Source: Pycnococcus provasolii (Eukaryota; Chlorophyta; Pseudoscourfieldiophyceae; Pseudoscourfieldiales; Pycnococcaceae). From it: DNA of 64,000 bases. Shown here piece by piece: positions 38,208-48,920 of this stretch. Numbering within the stretch: position 1 is the stretch's first letter; each line of letters opens with the position of its first letter. The notes beneath the pieces were generated by a model. It ran no database searches and was not told where the DNA came from. It worked only from the letters and a program-made list of their open reading frames with translations. The stretch spans positions 310,001 through 374,000 of the forward strand of contig OW568864.1 in assembly GCA_938743325.2 (NCBI GenBank). The letters are read 5' to 3'. The position numbers and the translations under genes are program-made.

Positions 38208-39172
38208 TTCCCATCAGGAGAAGAGTCAATCTCAGTAGTGGCTTTAGGGAAATCCGATGTCAGCGAGTTAAGCATTGATTCTAGCACGCTGTTATCATTC
38301 AGATCGCCGTTCGCACGTTGTGCCTCCTCGAGCTGGGTCAGTGCCTGTGTCGAAGTGTTGTTATCATCGGACATGACAGCACATGCCAACGCGTACTGCA
38401 TGAGCGCCGCGCCAGCATTGGGATACAAGCTTCCCGTCCCGTAATTTGATTTCTTAAGAACGTCTTTTGCAAGTGTGGTGTATTCTGCGATCGTCATGTC
38501 GTCGCATCCTGTCGCATAGATGGATGGCGGTATACAGTCTTGGATTCCGCTGACCGCTTCGATTTTTTGCAGAGTCACGTCGAATTCGCCAAGTTGAAAC
38601 GACACCTGTAGACCCATCCTGAGCATCTGGCTTGGTGTAAAGCGTGACGTTGCGTCTGGACGCGTGAATCCGTTCGTTCCCCTGAAACGGTCGAAGGGCA
38701 TGTAGAACGTTTGCAGTTTGGTGGTGGGAACGACGACGAAGGCTGCACTGAATGATCGTGGACGAAATCCGCCGAAGCCAATCTGTGGGAATCGCTCGTA
38801 CACTTGCATGTTGATTGCTTTGACGTCGGCGGCTTGGGTTGTCGTGTAGTGCACAAGAAGTCCTTGGTAATCTGACAGATCTCGCGCGTCGTCGTCCATA
38901 CGTGCTGACGCAAACCCTCCATTGTTATCGAAGGAGATGTTGCCCTTGAAGTTCAGTTGGTCGTTGGAGATTTTGACGGCAGATGTGGAGACACCACCCA
39001 TGACATTGTCGTTCACAACGCGCCAGTTGCGCCATGGTGGCGCTAGTACTTCACTTCCGTCGAGCGCGAGAACAACCGGTGCATCTTTACCGACTGGAGA
39101 GAAGAGAGAAAAAAGAAGGGTGGTCAGCAGGAGCGAGCGGCATCGGGTGGATGAGGATGAGGATGGCGCCAT
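38174..39172 (-). CDS. CIA30 family protein (complex I intermediate-associated), copy A
   Basis: 332 residues from the ATG at 39172 (MAPSSSSSTRCR). An in-frame ATG at 39253 exists, but the start at 39172 is the one shared with copy B. A hydrophobic leader (SLLLTTLLFSLFSPV) precedes the CIA30 domain: NDNVMGGVSTSAVKI, FKGNISFDNNGGFASAR, GLLVHYTT, FRPRSFSAAFVVVP and MLRMGLQVSFQLGEFDV. The C-terminal ~100 residues are helical. CIA30 members assist complex I assembly; plant relatives also work in plastids. A 42-nt GTAAAG...GAAG segment after FSPV could be an intron. Its length is a multiple of three, so both forms stay in frame (318 residues if spliced). Confidence 0.88.
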   Translation of the reverse strand: MAPSSSSSTRCRSLLLTTLLFSLFSPVGKDAPVVLALDGSEVLAPPWRNWRVVNDNVMGGVSTSAVKISNDQLNFKGNISFDNNGGFASARMDDDARDLSDYQGLLVHYTTTQAADVKAINMQVYERFPQIGFGGFRPRSFSAAFVVVPTTKLQTFYMPFDRFRGTNGFTRPDATSRFTPSQMLRMGLQVSFQLGEFDVTLQKIEAVSGIQDCIPPSIYATGCDDMTIAEYTTLAKDVLKKSNYGTGSLYPNAGAALMQYALACAVMSDDNNTSTQALTQLEEAQRANGDLNDNSVLESMLNSLTSDFPKATTEIDSSPDGKTKLLSKLFGC

Positions 39173-39245
39173 TATTTTAGTGCGCAGCTTCGGATTATGA
39201 AAAGATTGGTGAGGGAAGCTGTCTCGGGGGATTTCTAATTTCTTG

Positions 39246-39299
39246 GCGGCCATAATTGTGAAAGTAAAACCCGTACGAAAATCTGGCGAATCCTTTTTT
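39246..39299. other. Centre of a head-to-head inverted duplication
   Basis: 54 bp of non-repeated sequence between two ~1.2-kb inverted arms, each holding a CIA30 gene. Homology starts at CCAAGAAATTAG on both sides (39245 leftward, 39300 rightward). It must hold the promoters of both copies. Confidence 0.85.
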
Positions 39300-39376
39300 C
39301 CAAGAAATTAGAAATCCCCCGAGACAGCTTCCCTCGCCAATCACTTTTCATAATCCGAAGCTGCGCAATCAAATCA

Positions 39377-40401
39377 ATGGCGGCGCCATCCTCATCCTCA
39401 TCCACCCGATGCCGCTCGCTCCTGCTGATCACCCTTCTTTTTTCTCTCTTCTCTCCAGTCGGTAAAGATGCACCGTTGTTCTCGCGCTCGACGGAAGTGA
39501 AGTACTAGCGCCACCATGGCGCAACTGGCGCGTGGTGAACGACAATGTCATGGGTGGTGTCTCCACATCTGCCGTCAAAATCTCCAACGACCAACTGAAC
39601 TTCAAGGGCAACATCTCCTTCGATAACAACGGAGGGTTTGCGTCAGCACGTATGGACGACGACGCGCGAGATCTGTCAGATTACCAAGGACTTCTTGTGC
39701 ACTACACCACAACCCAAGCCGCCGACGTCAAAGCAATCAACATGCAAGTGTACGAGCGATTCCCACAGATTGGCTTCGGCGGATTTCGTCCACGATCCTT
39801 CAGTGCAGCCTTCGTCGTCGTTCCCACCACCAAACTGCAAACGTTCTACCTTCCATTTGCTCGTTTCCGTCCACGGTATCTGGGACGGTATCCGGGAACG
39901 AACGGATTCTTGCGTCCAGAAGCAACCTCACGCTTTACACCAAGTCAGATGCTCAGGATGGGTCTACAGGTGTCGTTTCAACTTGGCGAATTCGACGTAA
40001 CTCTGCAAAAAATCGAAGCGGTCAGCGGAATCCAAGACTGTATACCGCCATCCATCTATGCGACAGGATGCGACGACATGACGATCGCAGAATACACCAC
40101 ACTTGCAAAAGACGTTCTTAAGAAATCAAATTACGGGACGGGAAGCTTGTATCCCAATGCTGGCGCGGCGCTCATGCAGTACGCGTTGGCATGTGCTGTC
40201 ATGTCCGATGATAACAACACTTCGACACAGGCACTGACCCAGCTCGAGGAGGCACAACGTGCGAACGACGATCTGAATGATAACAGCGTGCTAGAATCAA
40301 TACTCAATTCGCTAACATCGGATTTCCCCAAAGCCACTACTGAGATTGACTCTTCTCCTGCTGCGAAGACGAAGTTGCTGTCAAAGCTCTTTGGATGTTA
40401 G
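39377..40401 (+). CDS. CIA30 family protein, copy B
   Basis: Inverted copy of the gene at 38174. From the ATG at 39377 the leader is nearly identical (MAAPSSSSSTRCR, FSLFSPV). One G is then missing near 39474, which would break the frame if the DNA were read straight through. The missing base falls inside a GTAAAG...GAAG segment, 39462-39502 (41 nt). Removing it as an intron joins FSPV to LAPPWRNWRVVNDN in frame and gives 327 residues. The domain is otherwise intact and differs from copy A by a few substitutions and an 8-residue insertion (near RPRYLGRYPG). So it is probably a working gene, not a pseudogene. Confidence 0.75.
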
Positions 40402-41624
40402 GACGGGTCACGATGCAAATACGTTTGCAAAGACGCGTGTTTTCGTTTCTAGATATGTTGCTGTGGAGAGAGAAAGAGGAGAAAAAACTGGACTTCTTTC
40501 TTGATGTCGTTGGGCACGCACGTCGTTTCTTGCCTACCATCATGCTTGGGCTATTTCGCGCCATTGGAATAAGCTCAAATTCCCTTGGCGAGGTGAGCAC
40601 CGCAGATCGTGCTCGGGATTTGCTTGTCGCTGCCCGTCGGCTTGGCGGTTTATGTAACCTTATTACAGATTCCTTAAAAACTTCATTTTGTTGTGAAAAA
40701 AACAGGCGGGGGAATCCAAGAAAGAAAAAAATCGTAACAAATACCGAACCGAACACATGGAGGTGTTCCCCGAAGGGTTCACTTTCGCGGCCTGTTCTAG
40801 GGTGAACCGGATGGTCAACTCCTAGCAGGACTTCTGCCAACTGCGTCGTATCAGCCCCTTGCTTGAGGGCGAGCACCCGCCTCGTAAGACGTTGGGACGA
40901 ACCCTTCCTTTGTGCTCGGAGCCCCGTCCAAAACATGGCGCTAGGGTAATAAACCCCCAAGAGCCCACCCACCTCCACCTGGCAAGTTCAGTTCAGTTTC
41001 TCGCTTCTACCGTTGGTATTTACAATTCTTCCTTTTCCCTTCATCGATATCTTCTTCGTTCGCATGTATGGCACTGGCTGACTGCCACTGCTCTCTGCTG
41101 CCGGCCAGTTTGCATGAATGAAGGAAGAAGGCTGGCTGGCTGCTTGAAGATTTGTTGAGTACCCGTACCGTGGTAGTGCAAACCTTACGATACATACATA
41201 CCTATTCAGTACTGTACTGCGTGTATGAATGAAAGTCAACTTAAGATAGTCAAAGTTGCCCTTATTCTTACTTGAAACTTGCACGTTTGCACTTCTCATC
41301 ATTTGAGCGCTTGGGCATGCACGCAAGGTGCGGCAAGAAGATCGCTTACGAGCGGTACCCAGGGACAAGCGTGTCCCGAGAGGGGGAGGGGGATGAAATT
41401 TGCCTTGAACTGAGATGAGACTGTCCTTGCCTCCTTCCTTCGGGCTTCGGATCGCGTCCTACAAACCCCTACCCTACTTCCCAGAACCCCGAATTTCAGA
41501 TTCTCAGCAGCCGCCACCTGTTGCCGCCACCTCAGCCGGGCTACGATAGCTAGATTAGCTAAGGTTACCGTAGATCCCGAACAGATAAGCCATCATAGAA
41601 AATCATAATTGGAGGAAAAAATCG
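40402..41624. other. Intergenic region, no supported gene
   Basis: Begins with one copy of the CIA30 tail sequence (to about 40485). The rest holds A-rich stretches (40690-40740) and pentamer-rich sequence (41040-41240, with CAGTACTGTACTG). A frame at 40395-40805 overlaps the repeat and has no recognisable domain. Confidence 0.45.
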
Positions 41625-43751
41625 ATGGTGCCATGGGCGAAGGCGAAGGGTCCTGCGACGACGATGGCGTCTGGCAGTGCAACCAATGGTGGTGGTAGTG
41701 GCTCAAAGCACGATCCTAAGAAAAAGGGCGCCCTCAAGCGTACACAATCGCTACCCAGTGAAGACTCAATTGACGATCCTCACGCCATCCTCAACAGCCT
41801 CGACAGCACTCTCAACGATCCGCTCATGACGGAAGAAGAACGAATCGCTGAGCGGGAAGCGCGCGCACGGCGAAACTCTGTCGCCGATCTACTCTTCTGG
41901 TGCTCAATTGGAAATCTACCGCGTGTTCAGCGAATCGTCGACCGCATGAGCATTGACGTCGCCTCGTCGACATGCAGGGACTACGATATGCGCACGCCGC
42001 TGCACTTAGCGGCGAGTGGGGGGAGCATTCACGTCACGGACTGGCTGCTCAGGCAGGGAGCGGAAGTGAATGGACTCGACAGATTTCATCACACGCCACT
42101 TGAGGATGCTCTGCGAGCTGAGCACACCGGCGTGGTACGGATGCTCATCAACGCTGGTGGGCTTGTCGCGGAGAATTCCCTTCCTGGCGCTCCTCTCGTT
42201 CCTATGGAAGAGAGCGAGCTGATGTGGCTTCCAGATCGCAGCGCGAATTTCGTCGCCGCCGCAGAGCAGTCGGCAGCGGCAAGGGGGAAAGTAGGGTTCA
42301 CCGTGGATCGCAGCGCGAAGACCTCCTACAACAACACTTCCGTGTGCAAGGAAACCAACCAACTTGTTCCGAACGGCCGACTCATGTACATTGAAAGCAA
42401 ATGGGAGATCCGCTCGGACGAGGTGGTGATTGGTAAGCAAATCGGAGCAGGCGAGTTTGGCAGTGTCCATGCCGCTAGGTGGCGTAAGACACCCGTTGCG
42501 GTGAAGACGCTGAATTTGGACGCCGCGGACAACATGGCCGTGGGGGAGCTGCGAAACGAGATCATTAGCCTCGTCAAGTGCCATCACCCAAACACAGTGC
42601 AGTTTCTCGGAGCGTGCACGCGCTCGGCACCATACATGATCGTTTCCGAACTCTGCGTATGCTCGCTCGCGGAAGTCTTTCACAACGCAGCCACGGGCAA
42701 GGGACCGGTCCTCACAACCACTCGCGCGTGCGAGTTTATGATTGACTGCTCTCGCGCGCTTGCGTACCTGCATCGCGTCAAGCCGGTCTCTATCATCCAT
42801 CGAGATCTGAAGCCCGCCAATCTCATGATTGCAGGCTGTATGTACCGAGCGTCTGAATCGAAGAAGGAGCGTGACGACATCATCACCAAGTACGGCGTGC
42901 TGAAAGTTGGCGACTTTGGCCTTTGCCGAACGCTTCCCGCAGTCCGTACGCGGCACGAGCGAACACTGCCCAACCCTGCGAAGCCAACCGTGCAGTGCGT
43001 CGGCAGCGTGAGGGGACGACTTGACGCGAGAAAGGCACTGCTCCAATCTGCGAAGTCGGCAAGACTTACGACATCTGAGGGCATCATGATTTGTGATCCG
43101 AGCATGGAGGACGACTACAAACATGATGGCGAGGATCAAATTGGAACGATGCCAACGACGACGACGACGATGCAGATGCAGAATTCCAGTGGTTTGTATG
43201 TCACGCCAAGAGGAGGTGGAGGTGGACGACAAGAGCATCACAAGACAGCAGACCCGTACTGTCAAAACAACGACGAGGACCTGTATCGTGGATATGATTT
43301 CACGGGCGAGACTGGCAGCTACCGCTACATGGCCCCGGAGGTGTACAGGCACGAGCCGTACAGCTACAAGGTGGACGCGTACGCCTTTGCCATGATCGCT
43401 TACCAGGCATTCGAGCTGATCCCGCCATTCATGAATTTGAGTGCATTGGAGGCTGCAGAGGCTGCATCGATCAAGGGTCATCGACCTAAATTTCAACAAT
43501 TGCAGAGCCGCGTGCCTAGCCACGAACCGATCTATTCGGTGCCCTTGCCTCTGCGCACTGTCATCACCAAGTGCTGGGCGCCAGACCCAAAAGACCGTCC
43601 CAACTTCAATCCGGAGGTGATTGACCGCCTCGAGGCTGTTCACACGCTGCTTACCGAGGAACCATACAAGAGAGGTCGCAGCCCGAGGTATATTATGCGC
43701 TCAGGGCACGAGTGCATAAGTGCACAAGTGCACAAGTGCATTATCTCTTGA
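41625..43751 (+). CDS. Ankyrin-repeat Raf-like (TKL) protein kinase
   Basis: 708 residues from the ATG at 41625. Ankyrin repeats span about 85-180 (RTPLHLAASGGSIHVTDWLL, HTPLEDALRAEHTGVVRML). The kinase domain starts near 265: Gly-loop IGAGEFGSVHAA, Lys294 (VAVKTL), catalytic HRDLKPANLM (Asp394), DFG at 430-432 and GSYRYMAPEV. All catalytic residues are present. An insert of roughly 120 residues separates DFG from the APE motif, much longer than usual. It resembles the plant ankyrin-kinase group (VIK/ILK-like, Raf-type MAPKKK). The C-terminus ends in a repeat (CISAQVHKCI) from short tandem DNA at 43708-43742. Confidence 0.93.
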   Translation: MVPWAKAKGPATTMASGSATNGGGSGSKHDPKKKGALKRTQSLPSEDSIDDPHAILNSLDSTLNDPLMTEEERIAEREARARRNSVADLLFWCSIGNLPRVQRIVDRMSIDVASSTCRDYDMRTPLHLAASGGSIHVTDWLLRQGAEVNGLDRFHHTPLEDALRAEHTGVVRMLINAGGLVAENSLPGAPLVPMEESELMWLPDRSANFVAAAEQSAAARGKVGFTVDRSAKTSYNNTSVCKETNQLVPNGRLMYIESKWEIRSDEVVIGKQIGAGEFGSVHAARWRKTPVAVKTLNLDAADNMAVGELRNEIISLVKCHHPNTVQFLGACTRSAPYMIVSELCVCSLAEVFHNAATGKGPVLTTTRACEFMIDCSRALAYLHRVKPVSIIHRDLKPANLMIAGCMYRASESKKERDDIITKYGVLKVGDFGLCRTLPAVRTRHERTLPNPAKPTVQCVGSVRGRLDARKALLQSAKSARLTTSEGIMICDPSMEDDYKHDGEDQIGTMPTTTTTMQMQNSSGLYVTPRGGGGGRQEHHKTADPYCQNNDEDLYRGYDFTGETGSYRYMAPEVYRHEPYSYKVDAYAFAMIAYQAFELIPPFMNLSALEAAEAASIKGHRPKFQQLQSRVPSHEPIYSVPLPLRTVITKCWAPDPKDRPNFNPEVIDRLEAVHTLLTEEPYKRGRSPRYIMRSGHECISAQVHKCIIS

Positions 43752-43950
43752 AGGTCTATCTGAAGTTTAGCACTTACCAACCGTCATCACAATACAAAAC
43801 GAAAAAAAGCAACGATGCGATGTTTTTTCTTTTCTTTTCTTCTCTTGAATATCTTTCAGGTTTGTGGGGTTATGATCTAAAGTTTTACAAAATCCGTATC
43901 GTAATAATAAAAAAAACATTCGCAATCACTAAACGCGCTGGGCTGGATCT

Positions 43951-44022
43951 GAATGTAAATGGCGTGAAAGGACGACCGCTGGACAAAGGTAGTAAAGTAC
44001 ATTCCATTACTGAATGAGCGAA
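43951..44022 (-). repeat. 3'-flank element
   Basis: Plus-strand reading has GGACGACCGCTGGACAAAGG, then AGTACATTCCATTACTGAAT. Read on the minus strand it lies 11 bp past the stop of the LRR-WD40 gene. It is one of the most complete copies. Confidence 0.85.
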
Positions 44023-44032
44023 CTTTAGTAGG

Positions 44033-46379
44033 CTAAATGTAAGCGGTTGCCGTTTTTGCGTCATCCTCGAGCAGGTCAATGCCACGCACGCGCGCACGAC
44101 CCTCTCCCTTAGACCCTAGGCTCTCTGCAACAAGCACGCCAAAGCGATACGGGTGGTGAGGGTCACCTCGCAAACTCTGCACATACACACGGCCACGCTC
44201 GTCGTGCGCACGACACCGCTCGTCGTCGACACCGTCGCTGGTGACGACGACGTCGCGAAGCTTGCGCCCACACGTGGTGCGCAAGATGCGCACGACCGGC
44301 TCCTCGCACGAGCCTGTGATGATGTGACGCCCATCCTCGAGGTAATACGACCGGGTGTAGTTGTGCCGACTCCCCGTTCGGGGCAGAGCGAAGTCCACCA
44401 CCTTTTCGCCACCGCCAACGGCAAGCGAGCAGACGTCATTGTCGACGCTGCTGACCAGCAGTTGCCGATCATCCGGGGAGAAGCAGGCCATCACCACACC
44501 AGCCGCGGCGCGGTGCGTCCATATCGGAGTAGGAGCATCCGCCGCGGCGGCGTAGGCGACACGCGGTGCCGCCGTGAGCGCCGTTCCTAAACCTCCAAAC
44601 GCGCCGCGCCACGGGCTCCAATCAGCGGTGGCGACGTTGGCGTTCAAACCACCAATCATCCCTCCTCCTGGTAGCATCGGAAGGCCCGCTGCCACCGCCG
44701 TCGCGGCGCCCAGATGCACGGCTGGCAGCCCTCGCTGCCTCTCCTCCCAAAAGCTCGGCGAGCCGTTCTTGAGCGCGCGCATCTGAAGCCAGTGGTGCTC
44801 GTGCATGCGCAGGTCCCACAGCTTCACGGTGCGGTCGAAGCTGCTCGTCACGAAGATGTGCGGGTGATGGTGCGCAAACTTCGTCACGTTGACATGCAGC
44901 GCGTGCACACCGCGAAGGTGAATCGCGCGCTTGCACGACGACGAGCCGTTCTCCAGCCGATACAAGCTAACGCTCGGGCTATAGCCACTCGCAAGGAACG
45001 ACGTGCTGAAGCAGTCGACGTGCACGGACGTGAGCGACTCGAAGCTCTCGAAAACCACTTCGCTAGAGTCGAGCGAAGAAGGGGTATCGTCGGGCGAGAT
45101 GGCCCGCCGCGTGTCCAGAAGCTGTATGCAGCCGCCGTCCGATCCTGTCAGGAGGAGATTCGGGTGCCCCGGGAGCCAGCAAAGTCCAAGCACGCTGCCA
45201 TGGTGGTGTGATGGAAGCACGACGGCGCCGCTGTTCTGCGCCGCCACTGCCGCTGCGTCGTCACCAGTGGCGTCGGTGGGTGCGACACCACCACCGCCGC
45301 GCCTGCCATCATTCGTCCAACGTGCCACCATACGGCCGGTGCAGCGATCGTGGAGCAGAACCTCGCCGTTCACCGTCCCGATGGAGATGAGATTTGGTTC
45401 CGTGAGATGGTATTCAAACTGCCGCGGTCGGAAAGCACTGCCAGGGCACTCCGCCACGCTGATTGGGTGTCTCACGGCGCGCCGCTGCGCCTCACGTATG
45501 CCATCAGTTCTACCTAGTTGAGATGTGCTACCCGACAGACAGCCTCGCCTTGCCGTGCCAAGCTCTCTTGCTCGAATGTGATGCAACACCGGTGTGGCAT
45601 TCTGGGAGCATTTTCGGTTCGCTTCGACGCACTCGTGCGCGTCCACGTAGAAGCGTGCCGCCTCAACGTCATCCTCAAGTTCACAGCTCGCATCGCCGCA
45701 CAGTGGCAGGCCGTCGAGAGTCTCTAGCTTTGCCTTGGTGAGGCGCGACATGATGTTGCGGTAGCAGGGTTCGCGGCAGACTGGACTGGAAGCATGGACG
45801 TACCAGTACTGCGTTTCGTTCGTAGAGGACGCGGGCGTTGAGCTGCCATCCCGCCGTTCGCGCCGTCGCCCACTCTCGGCTGCTGCTGCTTCTGCTGCTG
45901 CTGCCACCGCCGCCGCCGCCGCAGCCGCCGCCTCCGCAGCAGAAGCTTCCTCTTGCGTCGACGACTGGGATCTACACCATGAGTCGTTGACTCGTGGAGG
46001 CTCGCTCACGAGCGTCCACGACCCAAGCCTGTACCGTCTCGCCTGCGCGGGTGACGGCGGCGATAGAGCATGTGCATGAGCACGAAGATGGCGAGGGGGC
46101 GTGCGTGGGGATCCGGTTGCCGCAATTGCTGCTGCTGCTGCTGCTGCTGCTGCCGCATTTCCCCCCTCCACTGGCGTCATATCCATGCCATCGTCGTACA
46201 TATCGTCGGCGACGAGAGTATCTCCTTCTTCTTCCTCCTCCTCCTCCTCCTCCTCCTCCTCCTCCTCCTCCTCTTCTTCGTCGTCAACCTCCAAGGCTCT
46301 TTCCCACGCATCATACATTGTCGTCTGCGCGGCAATATCAACCACCATCATGCGATTCTGCTGATTGCCCTGCGCCGCT

Positions 46380-46419
<40 letters not shown>

Positions 46420-46812
46420 ATGAGTGCGACGATGCGTCGCATTCCGGATACAGCGGAGGCCGATCCCACGCAGCCGCGCACCCGTTCCCATCAATTGCAC
46501 GGCGACGCGCGGCGTGCGCATCTTCGCCAACGTCGCGAGGCGCATCGAGGCGCTGCAGTCGCAGGTGCCGTAGACTCTTCGCCTCCGCAACGGCGTCGGC
46601 GATTCCCCATAGGCTTGATATGCCCGTCGCGCACAGGCTGAGTCGTGTGAGCGACGGCGCGCCGTCGAGGCACCCTCGAGGCACGTGCGCCACCGAGGCG
46701 CATCCGTCGATGAGAAGCGTTGTGAGGTTTGGGAATGGGCCAAGCGTTTCGAGCGTGCCACATGCGATTGCCGACTGCTGATGCTGATTCCGACTCGCCG
46801 CGGCGGCGGACG

Positions 46813-46852
<40 letters not shown>

Positions 46853-47479
46853 GGTGGACGAGTCTCTCAGGGTGAAGTTGTGCGTCGGTGGCGCGCACGC
46901 GTGGCTGACGTCGAGCGTCACGTACGGCCCGCCCATACGCAGCAGCTCGCCCACGCCGTCGGGTCCGAGGTCGTTTCCGCTGACGTTGAGCTCGAGCACG
47001 CGCATGTTGCGTTCGCAGAGTGCCGCGGCGACGGCGAGTGCCCCAGCTGCCGTGATGCGGTTGTGGCTGATGTCGACAGCATTAAGCTGTCCCGTGTACA
47101 AGGCGAGTGCCGCAGCAAGTGCGTGCGCGTCGTCGTCCGTAACATTTTGAAACGGCATTCTCACTTGACAAGTTTCTTGAATCATGGTTAAAGCATCTTT
47201 GATAGCAGCGTGCGGCACCAGTTTGTAGTGTCGACACGCGTCCATAAAGGCACCTAAAAGCAACATGACGTGCTGACCCTGATTGATTTGGTGAGCATTT
47301 TCACCACCACCATCAAAGCCACCCATACCCAAGCCTACCTCACCAACCATGGAACTTGATTCCCTAAGATTGGTACTAGGAAAAGAACTATGAGCAGACT
47401 GAGGAGACGAAGAGGCACCAGAGAGACCACCACCACAAGCATTATTATGAGGAGGAGAGTACGAGCGTGGTGGACGCAT
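44033..47479 (-). CDS. LRR and WD40 repeat protein with long homopolymer tracts
   Basis: 1,148 residues from the ATG at 47479. The N-terminal part has leucine-rich repeats of RNI type (LNAVDISHNRITAAGALAVA, VLELNVSGNDLGPDGVGEL, LTTLLIDGCASV). The C-terminal part has about six WD40 blades (GSVLGLCWLPGHPNLLLTG, HIFVTSSFDRTVKLWDLR, GVVMACFSPDDRQLLVSS). Between them lie Ala, Glu and Thr runs from GCC, CTC and GTC triplet repeats, which may vary between strains. The layout resembles plant LRR-WD40 proteins of unclear role. A binding scaffold is the safe reading. Confidence 0.85.
46246..46420. repeat. Triplet-repeat tracts inside the LRR-WD40 gene
   Basis: A CTC run (about 46225-46275, poly-Glu on the minus strand) and a GCC run (about 46378-46418, poly-Ala). 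Further CTG and GTC runs lie at 46125-46155 and 46810-46850. All keep the reading frame. Confidence 0.85.
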
Positions 47480-48920
47480 AATCGTGAAATCTTTCTATAA
47501 GTAGGAAGAATGAAGAATGTCGACTGAACAATGCTATCTCTCAGCCAGATGATACTAGAATACTAAATAGAATAGAATGCAAAACCAACGACACTGACAC
47601 TGACACTGACACTGACACTGACACGGCACACGTTCTTGATTGATGTTGATATTGATATTGATGGCGTGGAGTGGATTCGGACAAGAATACTAATGCGGAA
47701 ATGCTGGAAATGCCGGAAATGGGGAGAAAAATCCGTTCCGTTCTCCCCCCCCCCCCCCCCCCCCCGGCAAGCCCGAGAACAGCATCTGTGTTGGCGCTGA
47801 TCAGGATCGTGTGTCAGTGTGTCTTGTCTTGCATGCGCCCTCTCAGACTTCTGAGCTGATCTTTGGTTGGGCGTGTGCAACCCCATTGTCTTGCTTGGCG
47901 ACTGGGTGGTCACGGCCACGGACTCCGTCTTGTCCTTCGTCAAGTGTCAAGTTGGCTTGTTCCTCGTTCATGTCTCACTCGTTCCTCAGAATAGTTCTAT
48001 CCTATACTCGTTCGTTTTCTCGTTCCGCCTACGGTATGCATGTATGTAGGAGAACGAAAGAGCGAAAGGAACGAAATCAGGTCACCTCATCAGGAAATCA
48101 GGGAGGTGCCACGCCGGCAGCCATCTTCGTCAATCGTCATTTATCAACTTGTTGTCTTGTTGTCGATGGCCTTCTCTTCTTGATAGACTTGATTGTGGCC
48201 TTGGTTTTAGCCTTTTAGGCCTTGGTGATGATGGCCTTATCGTACCCCAGGTGGTAGCGATGATCAGTTTGTTGTGTTGCTTTGATGTTGCGCACGGCCG
48301 ACACTCCTACCCGGTAAATAAACCAACGAATAAGGCTCGAAACGCCTTGTTTTTTAATTTCGGGCCAGCCATAAGCTTTACCTGTACCACCATGACCCAT
48401 GCTCTCGCCAGCAGGATCGTCACGCTGGCCAAGGTCGCTGGCCAGTCAGTTGCGCCAATCCGAAACGCCTCCCTCCTCCATCGGACGAAACCTTTTTTAA
48501 AGTACTGTAATACCACTACCGGTACAGTACTTACGATAGCGAGCGACGTGTTCCACTTTCCTAAACCGTGTTCAACGCGTTGTTTCGACAGTCCTGACAC
48601 GACTGAAAAACTAAGAACTACTGTACAGTACAAAAGAGGAGCGACCGACGAAACCGTGGAAAGGGAAAAAACCGGGGAGGGAAGAACCCAACCCTGCTAA
48701 CGCCTGATTAGGGTTCGGGTTAGGGTTAGGGTTCGGGTTCGGGGTTCCTGAAGTTGCTGTTGGGGATACCTCGCCGGGTCCGTCGTCGTCGTCGTCGCAT
48801 GGCGCTCCCGGGGGGGGGGGGGGTCTTTTCTGCACCTCTCGTTTCTCCCTCCCGTCCCGATCCCGAACTTGACGCGTCAATTCAGCCCACGTGACCCTCC
48901 GAATCGAATTCGCCGGCCTG
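47480..48920. other. Divergent intergenic region with several simple repeats
   Basis: 1.4 kb without a supported gene. It holds a hexamer run CACTGA (47589-47624), a run of 21 C (47745-47765), TACTGTACAGTAC-type palindromic sequence (48500-48640), a TTAGGG/TTCGGG array (48708-48746) and a 12-nt G run (48811-48822). Frames of 135-183 codons here show no features. Confidence 0.5.
48708..48746 (+). repeat. Short telomere-like TTAGGG/TTCGGG array
   Basis: About six units alternating TTAGGG and TTCGGG, roughly 175 bp before the GNAT start. This is the same promoter position as the other arrays. Confidence 0.85.

Noticed and set aside
39377-40401. CIA30 copy B as a frameshifted pseudogene
   Set aside because: The missing base lies within a segment that behaves as a 41-nt intron; splicing restores a full protein, and the rest of the domain is intact.
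48149-48700. 183-codon plus-strand frame in the gap before the GNAT gene
   Set aside because: No domain, mixed composition, and it runs through palindromic TACTGTACAGTA sequence.
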